The position numbers and the translations under genes were made by a program. Source: Chloroflexota bacterium (GTDB lineage Bacteria; Chloroflexota; Anaerolineae; Aggregatilineales; Phototrophicaceae). From it: a stretch of 64,000 bases of DNA. Positions 17,810 through 25,600 of the stretch are shown piece after piece; positions within the stretch are counted from its first letter, which is position 1; the number at the start of each line of letters is the position of its first letter. The notes beneath the pieces are model-generated. The model ran no database searches. It was given only the letters and a program-made list of their open reading frames with translations, and was not told the DNA's origin. Location of the stretch: contig WTGC01000004.1 in assembly GCA_011523705.1 (NCBI GenBank), forward strand, positions 60,633 to 124,632. The letters run 5' to 3'.

Positions 17810-17931
17810 TTTGCCGAAAAATCACATTTGCCGGCAATGGCAAACTGACCAGCACAATCGCCCCTATCGCAGCATTCTCAAGCGTTTCGCCTTTGCCGAA
17901 ATCCCCAATTGCTTTGCCGCAACACGGCAAA
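17810..17931. repeat. Cluster of TTTGCCG / CGGCAAA heptamers
   Basis: TTTGCCG occurs at 17810, 17827, 17892 and 17913, with CGGCAAA at 17925 and a near match TGGCAAA at 17838. The last pair forms a perfect hairpin (TTTGCCG, 5-base loop, CGGCAAA; 17913-17931) just beyond the fumC stop and could end fumC transcription, although no T-tract follows. The rest of the 318-bp gap between the methyltransferase and fumarase genes shows no gene; it should contain the promoter of the restriction-modification pair. Confidence 0.6.
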
Positions 17932-17944
17932 CAGCGCAACCACC

Positions 17945-19345
17945 CTACTCCGCGATCCCGCCCTCCGTCATCTTCATCACATCCAGCGCCGCATCCAGCT
18001 CGGCCGCTTCCATCAAGCCCATTTCCAGCACCACCTCGCGCACGCTTTTGCCTTCCGCCAGCGCCCGCTTCGCCACCTCCGCCCCGTTGTTGTAGCCGAT
18101 GATGGGATTCAGCGCCGTCACCAGAATCGGATTCCGCGCCAGCCAACTCGCCGCCCGCTCCCGATTCACCGCCAGCCCGACCATCAGCTTCTCCGTGAAC
18201 GCGCCGACCGACCCGATCATCACCGTCATCATCTCGTTCAGGTTATGCGCGATGACCGGCATCATCACATTCAGCTCGAATTGCCCGGCCGCGCCGCAGA
18301 GGTTGACCGCCGTGTCATTGCCGATCACATGGTACATCGCCTGGTTCAGCATCTCGGCCAGCACCGGATTCACCTTGCCTGGCATGATCGACGAGCCCGG
18401 CTGCACTGTGGGCGCGGTCAACTCGGCGATGCCGGTGGTCGGTCCCGCCGAGAGCAAGCGCAGGTCATTGGCGATCCGCGTGAAGTCCATCGCCAGGTTG
18501 CGCAGCGCCGCGCTGAAGAAGACCGCGTCGCCCATCGATTGCATCGACTCGAACAGGTCGTCGCTCTCGTAGAGCTGGATGCCGGTCAGCGCCGTCAGCT
18601 TGGCTACCATGCGCCCGTGATATTCGGGATGCGCGTTCAAGCCGGTGCCGGCCGCGGTGCCGCCGATGCCCAGCCGCCGCAGCCCCTCGGCCGCGAACTT
18701 GACCTTGTCCCCGCCCCGCTCGATCGCCGTCGCCCAGGCGCCCACTTCCTGCCCTAGCCGAATCGGCACCGCGTCTTGCAAGTGCGTCCGCCCGGTCTTG
18801 ACCACATCGTCCCATTCTTCCGCCTTGCCCCGCGTGACTTCGACGAAGCGCGCGAGCGTCGCCAGCAGCTCATCCAGCCGCCACAAGACGCCCAGCCGAA
18901 TCGCCGTGGGAATCGTGTCATTGGTCGATTGCGCCATATTCACATGATCGTTGGGATGGACCGGCTTGTCGCCCGCCTCAATGTCGAAGCCCAGGATCTG
19001 ATTCGCCCGATTCGCCATCACCTCGTTCGCGTTCATGTTATGGCTGGTGCCCGCACCCGCCTGAAAGGGATCGACCACAAAATGCTCATGATGCTCCCCA
19101 GCCAGGATCTCATCGCCCGCCTGCATAATCGCCCGCGCCAGCTCCGCGTCCAGCAGGCCAAGCTCCATGTTGACTTCCGCCGCGGCCCGTTTGACCAGCG
19201 TGATGCTCCAGATGAAAGCGGGCAGCGGCTTCATGCCGGTGATGGGGAAATTCTCCAATGCCCGCTGCGTCTGCGCCGCGTAGAGCGCCGCCTTCGGCAC
19301 GCGCACCTCGCCCAGCGAATCCACTTCAAAGCGAAACTCCGTCAT
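17945..19345 (-). CDS. fumC: Fumarate hydratase, class II
   Basis: Reversible hydration of fumarate to L-malate in the citric acid cycle; cytoplasmic homotetramer without an iron-sulfur cluster. 466 residues, the usual length. The N-terminal pattern FEVDSLGEVRVPKAALYAAQTQRALENF, HFVVDPFQAGAGTSHNMNANEV, and the superfamily signature GSSIMPGKVNPVLAEM near 317 are all present. The C-terminal LVTALNPIIGYNNGAEVAKRA favours fumarase over aspartase. It is a single gene with no operon partner; downstream is a hairpin made of TTTGCCG arms, and upstream are REP-like repeats. Confidence 0.95.
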   Translation of the reverse strand: MTEFRFEVDSLGEVRVPKAALYAAQTQRALENFPITGMKPLPAFIWSITLVKRAAAEVNMELGLLDAELARAIMQAGDEILAGEHHEHFVVDPFQAGAGTSHNMNANEVMANRANQILGFDIEAGDKPVHPNDHVNMAQSTNDTIPTAIRLGVLWRLDELLATLARFVEVTRGKAEEWDDVVKTGRTHLQDAVPIRLGQEVGAWATAIERGGDKVKFAAEGLRRLGIGGTAAGTGLNAHPEYHGRMVAKLTALTGIQLYESDDLFESMQSMGDAVFFSAALRNLAMDFTRIANDLRLLSAGPTTGIAELTAPTVQPGSSIMPGKVNPVLAEMLNQAMYHVIGNDTAVNLCGAAGQFELNVMMPVIAHNLNEMMTVMIGSVGAFTEKLMVGLAVNRERAASWLARNPILVTALNPIIGYNNGAEVAKRALAEGKSVREVVLEMGLMEAAELDAALDVMKMTEGGIAE

Positions 19346-19467
19346 GTTGCCAATCTCCTGTCAGTTCGCGCAACGAATCGCAGCGCGCCTAAACGCAAAA
19401 AGAGCGCCACCATTGTAGCGCCCTTTGAATTGCTTGAGAACAATTGTCCGCCGATTGGGAGACAGTT

Positions 19468-19535
19468 GGGGCGAGACGTGTTTCGCCCACCGAGCAACAT
19501 TTCAGAAAAGGGCGACCCACAGAGTCGCCCCTACA
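19468..19535. repeat. Two GGGCGA-type hairpins upstream of fumC
   Basis: A first hairpin GGGCGAGAC / GTTTCGCCC (19468-19488) and a second GGGCGAC / GTCGCCC (19510-19530) followed by CTACA. The second is a compact copy of the family repeated near 13.9, 36.3 and 37.4 kb. Both lie in the 394-bp gap between the fumC start and the superoxide dismutase stop, which holds only repeats. Confidence 0.75.
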
Positions 19536-19578
19536 AGGCTTGTCCGATACTGAAGAAAGCCTGTATCCAGCAAGATTT

Positions 19579-19740
19579 CACCCCATCCCCGGCCCTTCCC
19601 CAGTGAACCGGGGAAGGGTGACTCAGCAGCAGAATTGGGAGTTCGTGTGCTGTATCAGCAAGGGAATTGAGCGAAATTGTTCGCGGCGAGAGTACTCCCC
19701 CTTCCTTAGCTCGCTGGGGAAGGGGGCTGGGGGATGGGGT
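19579..19740. repeat. Inverted pair of CCCTTCCCC-type hairpins (BIME-like)
   Basis: Hairpin one: CCCTTCCCC (19593-19601) / GGGGAAGGG (19610-19618), with the C-rich tail CACCCCATCCCCGG on its left. Hairpin two: CCCCCTTCC (19697-19705) / GGAAGGGGG (19718-19726), with the complementary tail CTGGGGGATGGGGT on its right. The two units are thus in opposite orientation and their outer ends can pair, like a bacterial interspersed mosaic element. The right end reaches the stop codon of the superoxide dismutase gene. Confidence 0.8.
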
Positions 19741-20444
19741 CAGCCAGCGCCCGCGTAAAGCTCCGCCACCTTGTCCCAGTTGATCACGTTGAAGAAGGCG
19801 GCGATGTAATCCGCGCGCCGATTCTGATAGTGGAGGTAATAGGCATGCTCCCAGACATCAAGGCCTAGGATCGGCGTCCGCCCCTCCATCAACGGTGTGT
19901 CTTGATTCGGCGTCGTGCTGACGCTGAGCGCGCCACTGTCCGCCACCAGCCAAGCCCAGCCCGAGCCGAAGACGCCAGCGGCCGCGGCCGAAAATATCGA
20001 CTTGAAATCAGCGAAGCTCCCGAAGGCACTGTTGATCGCATCAGCCAGTTCGCCTTCCGCTTCGCCGCCGCCAGCGGGATGCATGATCTGCCAGAAGAGG
20101 CTGTGGTTGGCGTAGCCACCGCCATTGTTTCGCACTGCAATCCGGATATCCTCCGGCACCGCATTCAGGTCGCCGAGGATCTCTTCAATCGACATGCCAG
20201 CCAATTCCGTACCCTCGATAGCGGCGTTCAGCTTGCTGGTGTATCCGGCGTGATGTTTGCCGTGATGGATGCCCATCGTGCGCGCGTCAATATAGGGTTC
20301 CAGCCCATCTTCTGCGTAAGGCAATGGCGGCAGCTGGAACTGCTCATCATCAGCGAGCGACAAGCCAGACATCGCCAAGCCCAGCGCGCCGCTTCCAGCC
20401 AACTTCAGTACATCGCGCCGACTCAGTCCTTCCCGGTCATTCAT
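19740..20444 (-). CDS. Superoxide dismutase, Mn/Fe family, Tat-exported
   Basis: Converts superoxide to oxygen and hydrogen peroxide. 234 residues: a twin-arginine signal ([25 protein letters not shown]) at about 7-32, then a complete SOD domain. Metal ligands are visible in [21 protein letters not shown] and [10 protein letters not shown]. The NQDTPLM segment, with Gln in the position typical of Mn enzymes, suggests manganese or cambialistic use. Start [11 protein letters not shown] follows GGAGAGG. It is the second copy of a tandem pair, about 100 bp downstream of a cytoplasmic paralogue; the Tat signal implies export of a folded, metal-loaded enzyme. C-terminus [21 protein letters not shown] is nearly identical to that of its partner. 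Confidence 0.93.
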   Translation of the reverse strand: MNDREGLSRRDVLKLAGSGALGLAMSGLSLADDEQFQLPPLPYAEDGLEPYIDARTMGIHHGKHHAGYTSKLNAAIEGTELAGMSIEEILGDLNAVPEDIRIAVRNNGGGYANHSLFWQIMHPAGGGEAEGELADAINSAFGSFADFKSIFSAAAAGVFGSGWAWLVADSGALSVSTTPNQDTPLMEGRTPILGLDVWEHAYYLHYQNRRADYIAAFFNVINWDKVAELYAGAG

Positions 20445-20489
20445 AGCCTGTGCCTCTCCCTTCTTACGAAAGCGTATGTTGTTTAGGCT

Positions 20490-20548
20490 CCCCTCCCTGA
20501 TGCTTCGGGGAGGGGTGCGCCGCGTAGACACAGCCGTTCGGGGAGGGG
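20490..20548. repeat. REP-like hairpin with duplicated right arm flanking CGTAGACACAG
   Basis: Left arm CCCCTCCC (20490-20497) pairs with GGGAGGGG at 20508-20515, and again with a second identical copy at 20541-20548. The 12-base word TTCGGGGAGGGG (20504-20515 and 20537-20548) directly repeats around a 21-base segment with CGTAGACACAG (20523-20533). This has the form of a small insertion flanked by a direct repeat. It fills the gap between the two superoxide dismutase genes. Confidence 0.75.
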
Positions 20549-21154
20549 TTAGCCGGCGGCTGCGTAGAGCTCCGCGACCTTGTCCCAGTTGATGACGTTG
20601 AAGAAGGCGGCGATGTAATCTGGACGACGATTCTGATAATTCAGGTAGTAGGCGTGCTCCCAGACATCAATGCCCAAAATTGGCGTCCCGCCTTCCATCA
20701 AGGGCGTATCCTGGTTGGGCGTCGAGGTTACGCTGACGGCGCCGCCATCAGTCACCAGCCAAGCCCAGCCAGAGCCGAAGCGGGTTGCCGCCGCGGCCGA
20801 GAAAGCCGACTGAAAATCAGCAAAACTGCCGAAGGCGCTGTTGATCGCATCAGCCAGCGCGCCGCTCGGCTCGCCGCCGCCATCGGGTCCCATGATCTGC
20901 CAGAACAGATTGTGATTGGCGTAGCCGCCGCCGTTGTTGCGGACAGCCGTGCGGATGTTCTCCGGCACCGCGTTGAGGTCAGCCAGGATTGCTTCAATGC
21001 TCATGCCATCCAGCGAGGTGCCCTCGATTGCCGCGTTGAGATTGCCCGTATAGGCTGCATGATGCTTGCCGTGGTGGATGCCCATCGTGCGCGCGTCAAT
21101 ATGCGGTTCCAGCGCATCTTCCGCATACGGGAGTGAAGGTAATTCAAAAGCCAT
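20549..21154 (-). CDS. sodA: Superoxide dismutase, Mn/Fe family, cytoplasmic
   Basis: 201 residues, the normal length for the family, beginning [24 protein letters not shown] with no signal. Metal ligands: the His in [12 protein letters not shown], the His in GYANHNLFW, and Asp and His in [17 protein letters not shown] again points to a manganese-type active site. AAAGGAG lies upstream of the ATG. It is first in a tandem pair with a Tat-exported copy, so duplication followed by relocation of one product is the simple history. Gene symbol is by similarity; Fe versus Mn is not proven. Confidence 0.95.
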   Translation of the reverse strand: MAFELPSLPYAEDALEPHIDARTMGIHHGKHHAAYTGNLNAAIEGTSLDGMSIEAILADLNAVPENIRTAVRNNGGGYANHNLFWQIMGPDGGGEPSGALADAINSAFGSFADFQSAFSAAAATRFGSGWAWLVTDGGAVSVTSTPNQDTPLMEGGTPILGIDVWEHAYYLNYQNRRPDYIAAFFNVINWDKVAELYAAAG

Positions 21155-21395
21155 GATTCAACTTGCTCCTTTACACTTGAAGCTTCGGACGTTCCCCCGA
21201 TACTCTATCACGCTGCCGCGTCGATGCTGCAATCTTCGCCGCGATAACGAACGGGAGTTCAGGATAAATTGTACTCCGCCACGCCTGAAATTCAAAGACT
21301 AGATGCCGCTGAAAGTATAGGCCAAGCGGCTAGATGACGATTCTGACTTGCAATTTCGCCGAATGCGCCCAAGATAGGCAATCGCCAAGCGGAGC

Positions 21396-22364
21396 ATGGT
21401 TCATCCTCATATGACATCGCCTGAAGTCAAGACTATACCCTTCAGAGCATACGTCGTCATCCTGATTGCGATCGTCGCGACATCGTCGGCCGCCATCCTC
21501 ATTCGTCTCGCTTTAGACGAAAGCATGCCGCCGCTTCTGATCGCATGCGCGCGGCTTCTGATCGCCACGATTGCGCTGACCCCAATTGCGCTGCGCAAAT
21601 ATAGAGAGCGCCTCGCCCAGCTCTCGATCGATGAATTGAAGCTGATCGCGCTATCCGGCATCTGCCTGGCGGTCCATTTCACCGCCTGGGTGACATCGCT
21701 GCAATACACGACCGTCCTGGTCAGTGTGGTGATCGTATCCACCGGTCCAATCTGGGTGGCGATTCTTGAGGTCATCTTTCTCCACATCCGCTTGTCACGT
21801 CTCGTGATCATGGGTTTGCTCGTCGCCTTGGCAGGCGGACTGATCATAGGCATTCCGCTCAATGGGTCGCTCGAAGCCGGGCGAGCGGGGGAGACTTTCG
21901 AGGCGACGGCGGCCGGCGCCTTGCTCGCCTTGCTCGGCGCTCTCTCGGTCTCGGTTTACATGTTGACCGGTCGCAAGCTGCGGACGAAATTGCCGGTGAT
22001 ACCTTATGTCTGGCTGGTCTACGGAGTCGCGTCGGTTAGCACATTGATCGTCATCGGCATCACATCGACGCCGGTCATTGGCTTTCGCACACAGGGATAT
22101 CTGGTGCTGCTGGCGATGGGACTGGCGCCGCAACTCCTCGGGCACTCCTCGCTGAATTACCTGCTGGAGTATTTCCCGGCGGCCATGGTCAGCATGTTCT
22201 CGCAGCTGGAGCCGATCGGCAGCGCGATTCTGGCTGTGATTCTCTTCCAGGAATTGCCGCCGGGCAAACAGATCATTGGCAGCCTCATCATCATCCTCGG
22301 CGTGATTCTGGCCAGCCGGGGCGAGTTCCGGGCGGCTGATAGCGGAGACCGAAATGCGGATTAA
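21396..22364 (+). CDS. EamA/DMT-family transporter
   Basis: A ten-helix inner-membrane permease of 322 residues from the drug/metabolite transporter superfamily, with two EamA repeats (about 17-155 and 170-310). Family landmarks: ILIRLALDESMPPLLIACARLL, HFTAWVTSLQYTTVLVSVVIVSTGPIWVAILE, and FSQLEPIGSAILAVILFQELPPGKQIIGSLIIILGVILASR. Members move amino acids, nucleotide-sugars or other small metabolites; the substrate is not predictable. The next gene overlaps by 11 bases and is a paralogue, so the two may form a heteromer or work in parallel. Confidence 0.9.
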   Translation: MVHPHMTSPEVKTIPFRAYVVILIAIVATSSAAILIRLALDESMPPLLIACARLLIATIALTPIALRKYRERLAQLSIDELKLIALSGICLAVHFTAWVTSLQYTTVLVSVVIVSTGPIWVAILEVIFLHIRLSRLVIMGLLVALAGGLIIGIPLNGSLEAGRAGETFEATAAGALLALLGALSVSVYMLTGRKLRTKLPVIPYVWLVYGVASVSTLIVIGITSTPVIGFRTQGYLVLLAMGLAPQLLGHSSLNYLLEYFPAAMVSMFSQLEPIGSAILAVILFQELPPGKQIIGSLIIILGVILASRGEFRAADSGDRNAD

Positions 22365-23283
22365 TCTGTCGGCGCCTTCCGCGACGCACTTGTGGATCCT
22401 GGTTGCGGTCTCGGCTTTCGCCTGGTCGTTCGGCCCGATCTGCGTACGCTTCGCCTTCCAATATGACATGCATCCGGCCTTGGTGTCCTTTGGGCGCATG
22501 ATCACCGGCGTCGTTCTGTTCGCTCCCTACATCTGGTACCGAGGCGCGCGCGAAATCGCCGACATGCCTGCGCGAAACCGCTGGCTGGCGCTGCTGGCCG
22601 GCGCGATGTCCGGCATCAACATCATGCTGATGGTGGCGTCGCTTGAGCATATCAGCGTCTTGATCAACCAGGCTTTCATCGCGACTATCCCGATCTGGGT
22701 CGCCTTTTTCGAGGTGACGCTCTTGAAGCAGAAGCTGGGCAAAGCCGTATGGATCGGAATCCTGGCGGCGCTGACGGGCGGCCTCATGATCGCGTTCGCG
22801 ACCACGGATGGTCCCGCGATTCTCCCCGGCGGCAATCCGACCCTGGGAATCGCGATGGCGGTGGTCAGCGCCTGCTCGGCATCGCTCTACATCATCGTAG
22901 GCCGCAAGGTGCGGGGCGAGGTTTCCTTCCTCCCTTACATCTGGCTGGTCTACGCCGCTGCCTCAGCGGCGACGCTTGCCATCATCGCCGTCAACGGAAT
23001 CTCCCTTATCGGTTATGACCCCCGCGGTTATCTCTGGGTTCTGCTGCTGGCGATTCTGGCGCAGATCATCGGCCATGGCGCGCTGAATTACGTCTTGCGC
23101 TTCATCTCGCCGACCACCTTGACGATGACAGCGCAATCCGTGCCGATCTTGAGCGCGCTCTGGGCCTTCCTGATTTTCAGCGAAGCGCCAACGCTCCCGC
23201 AGGCTTTCGGCAGCGTTATTCTTGTCTTGGGCGTAACGATTGTGCTGCGCGGTCAGCAGTCGCCTAGAAGCCCCGCAGATTGA
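22354..23283 (+). CDS. EamA/DMT-family transporter (second copy)
   Basis: 309 residues with two EamA repeats; same layout as the preceding gene and clearly paralogous (WILVAVSAFAWSFGPICVRFAF, SLEHISVLINQAFIATIPIWVAFFEV, IVGRKVRGEVSFLPYIWLVYAAASAATL). The start overlaps the end of the first transporter gene, which implies translational coupling. Its 3' end overlaps the convergent binding-protein gene by 20 bases. The substrate is unknown. Confidence 0.9.
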   Translation: MRINLSAPSATHLWILVAVSAFAWSFGPICVRFAFQYDMHPALVSFGRMITGVVLFAPYIWYRGAREIADMPARNRWLALLAGAMSGINIMLMVASLEHISVLINQAFIATIPIWVAFFEVTLLKQKLGKAVWIGILAALTGGLMIAFATTDGPAILPGGNPTLGIAMAVVSACSASLYIIVGRKVRGEVSFLPYIWLVYAAASAATLAIIAVNGISLIGYDPRGYLWVLLLAILAQIIGHGALNYVLRFISPTTLTMTAQSVPILSALWAFLIFSEAPTLPQAFGSVILVLGVTIVLRGQQSPRSPAD

Positions 23284-24982
23284 TGCCAGCGAAATCGGCG
23301 GCGCCCGGCGTTATCTCGAAGTCCGGCATTTCGTCCGAAAGAATCAGCGGTCCGGACAAATTGCGCAGCGTGCCGTCTCGAAAGAGTTCCTGGATGGTGT
23401 AGTCGACCAGCAGGCGGAAATCCCGATCGTTATAGGGTAGACCAAAAGCGAAATACGACTGGCTATACCAGCGGTCGGTCAAACGCAGGGCGTTGGGACT
23501 TGCCTGCAAATGCGATACCAGCAGTAGGCTGTCGGCGTAAATGGCATTGGCGTTGTTGAATTCAAGCAGTTGGATAGTGGCGCCGCCTTCGCGCGTCTGA
23601 AAAAAGCGCACGCTGGCATTGATGCTATCAGCCCAAGCCTGCGCCCGGTCGCGCGCGCCTTCGTCGCCGATAATGACACCGATGATGCGCCCTCTCAAGT
23701 CGTTAAAGCCCTGTATCCGCGAATGAGCTGGCACCATCAGGCGGTCGCCGTGCAAGAGATAGGGCGCGGAGAAGTCCATCGCCGCGGCCAAAGGCCAATC
23801 CGGCGCGATGCCGGCCACGATATGCACTTCGGCATTCGCTAGCATCGCAAGAGCCTCTTCTTGCGAGCCAGTGACGATCTCCACAGCGACGCCCCAGCGC
23901 CGCCCAAATTCGCGCAGGAGGGCCTCATTGAGCGAGGCTAGATGCGCTTCGCCAGCCGCAGTGGGCTCGGCGCCGTCGCCAATAATACCCGCTCGCAATT
24001 GGCCCGTCTGACGCAGTTGCGGAATCACGTAACGGGACGGCAATGTGAGCGCGTCAGCATACTGCGTTGGGTTCACCGTCTCGCCAATGCCATCCCATAA
24101 CGTAACCACTTCCTGCGCGTTTTCATTTTCCGGGAAGTATTCCCGATAGAGATTCGGCAGACTGCCATCCTCTGCGAGCGATTGAATGCTATGGTTGAGC
24201 AGGCGCCGCAAGGCGATATCATGCCGCCTGAGGGCAAAAGCGCGCGGTTCGCGCAGGACCGCTTCATCAAGTATGCGAACGCGTTCGGCGTAATCCGATG
24301 CCACGCGCAGAAGCGCCTGCTCCTCGCCAACAAGAGCTTCAATCCGGCCATCCGTCAGCGCGGCAAAGGCGCGATCCAGGGTCAGGAAGTATTGCAGAAT
24401 CAAGCTCGAGTCGAGCTGCGCGCTCCACAGATTCAGCGCCTTCTCGGAACGCGCTCCGATGACATAGCCAACGCGTTGTCCAACCAGCTCGCTCAAAGAC
24501 TGGTAAGGGCTATCCGCGCGAACCATCATCGCCTGCCGGCCGACCAGATAGGTCTGGCTGAATCCGAGTTGAGCGTCGAGGTCGCGATAGTGAACGAAGG
24601 CCGTGGCAATTGCATGAACCTGACCGTGATTCAAGCGTTCGAGCGCGTTTTGGCGCGTCACCTGGATGAATTCAACATCGCTGCCCCATAGCTCAACGAT
24701 GAGACGGGTCAATTCGATGTCAAAGCCGCGCAGGTCGCCCTGGAAGGTGAACTCACTGTATGGCGGCTCGTTATAGAGGACGCCAATTCGAAAGGCGCCC
24801 GACTCGATGATATCAGCCACAGCGGACCTGGTTGCCTGGACAGCTGACGGGACTGCGTCGGCATGATGGGGGACTAGTGTGGGTACGACTAGCGTGGGAA
24901 TCGGCGTCGGCTGCTGGGCGCCAACCAAGGGTATCAGCGCAAGAGCCAGCATGATAAGGCAGATCAAGTAACGAGCTTTCAT
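23264..24982 (-). CDS. Secreted tandem family-3 solute-binding protein
   Basis: 572 residues: signal peptide (LICLIMLALALIPLVGAQ), a Pro/Thr/Val linker, then two successive bacterial SBP family 3 domains. The first has FRIGVLYNEPPYSEFTFQGDLRGFDIELTRLI, the amino-acid-binding signature; the second (about 325-545) is diverged, with VEIVTGSQEEALAMLANAEVHIVAGI and YSQSYFAFGLPYNDRDFRLLVDYTIQEL. Such domains bind amino acids or serve as sensory domains. No permease, ATPase or kinase gene is adjacent, so a free-standing binding or sensing role is open. It lies nine bases downstream of the nadD stop and may be read through from obg-nadD. Confidence 0.87.
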   Translation of the reverse strand: MKARYLICLIMLALALIPLVGAQQPTPIPTLVVPTLVPHHADAVPSAVQATRSAVADIIESGAFRIGVLYNEPPYSEFTFQGDLRGFDIELTRLIVELWGSDVEFIQVTRQNALERLNHGQVHAIATAFVHYRDLDAQLGFSQTYLVGRQAMMVRADSPYQSLSELVGQRVGYVIGARSEKALNLWSAQLDSSLILQYFLTLDRAFAALTDGRIEALVGEEQALLRVASDYAERVRILDEAVLREPRAFALRRHDIALRRLLNHSIQSLAEDGSLPNLYREYFPENENAQEVVTLWDGIGETVNPTQYADALTLPSRYVIPQLRQTGQLRAGIIGDGAEPTAAGEAHLASLNEALLREFGRRWGVAVEIVTGSQEEALAMLANAEVHIVAGIAPDWPLAAAMDFSAPYLLHGDRLMVPAHSRIQGFNDLRGRIIGVIIGDEGARDRAQAWADSINASVRFFQTREGGATIQLLEFNNANAIYADSLLLVSHLQASPNALRLTDRWYSQSYFAFGLPYNDRDFRLLVDYTIQELFRDGTLRNLSGPLILSDEMPDFEITPGAADFAGINLRGF

Positions 24983-24991
24983 GGTTGCGGC

Positions 24992-25600
24992 TCAATGATA
25001 AAGATTGTTGGCGGCGATGTATTCCAGGACATCCTCGGGCACTAGATAGCGCACGCTGAGATCCTCGCGCAGGCGACTGACGACATAAGTCGAAGACAAC
25101 CACACGCTAAGCATGGGCACATCCACAATGTCCACCTGCTTCGATAGCCCGGGCAATATATCGTCGTGCATATCAGCGGCGATGTCTTCGTCGGCGCGTT
25201 TCATCACGGCAAGCCGACAGCAGGCGTAAAGCTCTTGCGCCCGCTCCCAGGTGGGTAATGAGCGCAAGTTGTCGCCGCCCATCACGAAATACAGCTGAGC
25301 CTGGGGATATTGCGAGCGAATAATCTTGACGGTGTCGGCGGAATAATGGGGACCGTTTCGATCAATGTCGACGCGCGAAATGCTGAACTGCGGATTGTCT
25401 GCTATCGCAAGCTCAAGCATCGCCAGTCGGTGCTTGACGGGAAGGCGAATTTCGCCTTTCTTTATCGGGTGGTCAGCAACCGGCACAAATAGAATGTGGT
25501 CCATATTGAGGCTTTCGCGGCTGTATTCCGCCAGGATCAGGTGTCCCATCTGCGGCGGATCAAAACTGCCGCCCAGTATGCCGATTCGTTTCGCGTTCAA
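24992..25600 (-). CDS. nadD: Nicotinate-nucleotide adenylyltransferase
   Basis: Joins ATP and nicotinate mononucleotide to make deamido-NAD in NAD biosynthesis; cytoplasmic. 202 residues. The nucleotidyltransferase fold motif GGSFDPPQMGH is at 10-20 and the phosphate-binding SSTYV segment at about 168-172, slightly diverged from the classic ISST-x-VR form. It overlaps obg by four bases (ATGA), a frequent bacterial arrangement. Confidence 0.95.
   Translation of the reverse strand: MNAKRIGILGGSFDPPQMGHLILAEYSRESLNMDHILFVPVADHPIKKGEIRLPVKHRLAMLELAIADNPQFSISRVDIDRNGPHYSADTVKIIRSQYPQAQLYFVMGGDNLRSLPTWERAQELYACCRLAVMKRADEDIAADMHDDILPGLSKQVDIVDVPMLSVWLSSTYVVSRLREDLSVRYLVPEDVLEYIAANNLYH

Noticed and set aside
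17629-18102. A plus-strand frame of about 157 codons between the methyltransferase and fumarase genes
   Set aside because: It overlaps fumC on the other strand, and its product is Pro/Ser-rich with no conserved pattern. The gap more likely holds regulatory repeats.
11631-20548. A CRISPR array
   Set aside because: The repeats are dispersed, not in a regular array of similar units and spacers, and no cas gene is present.
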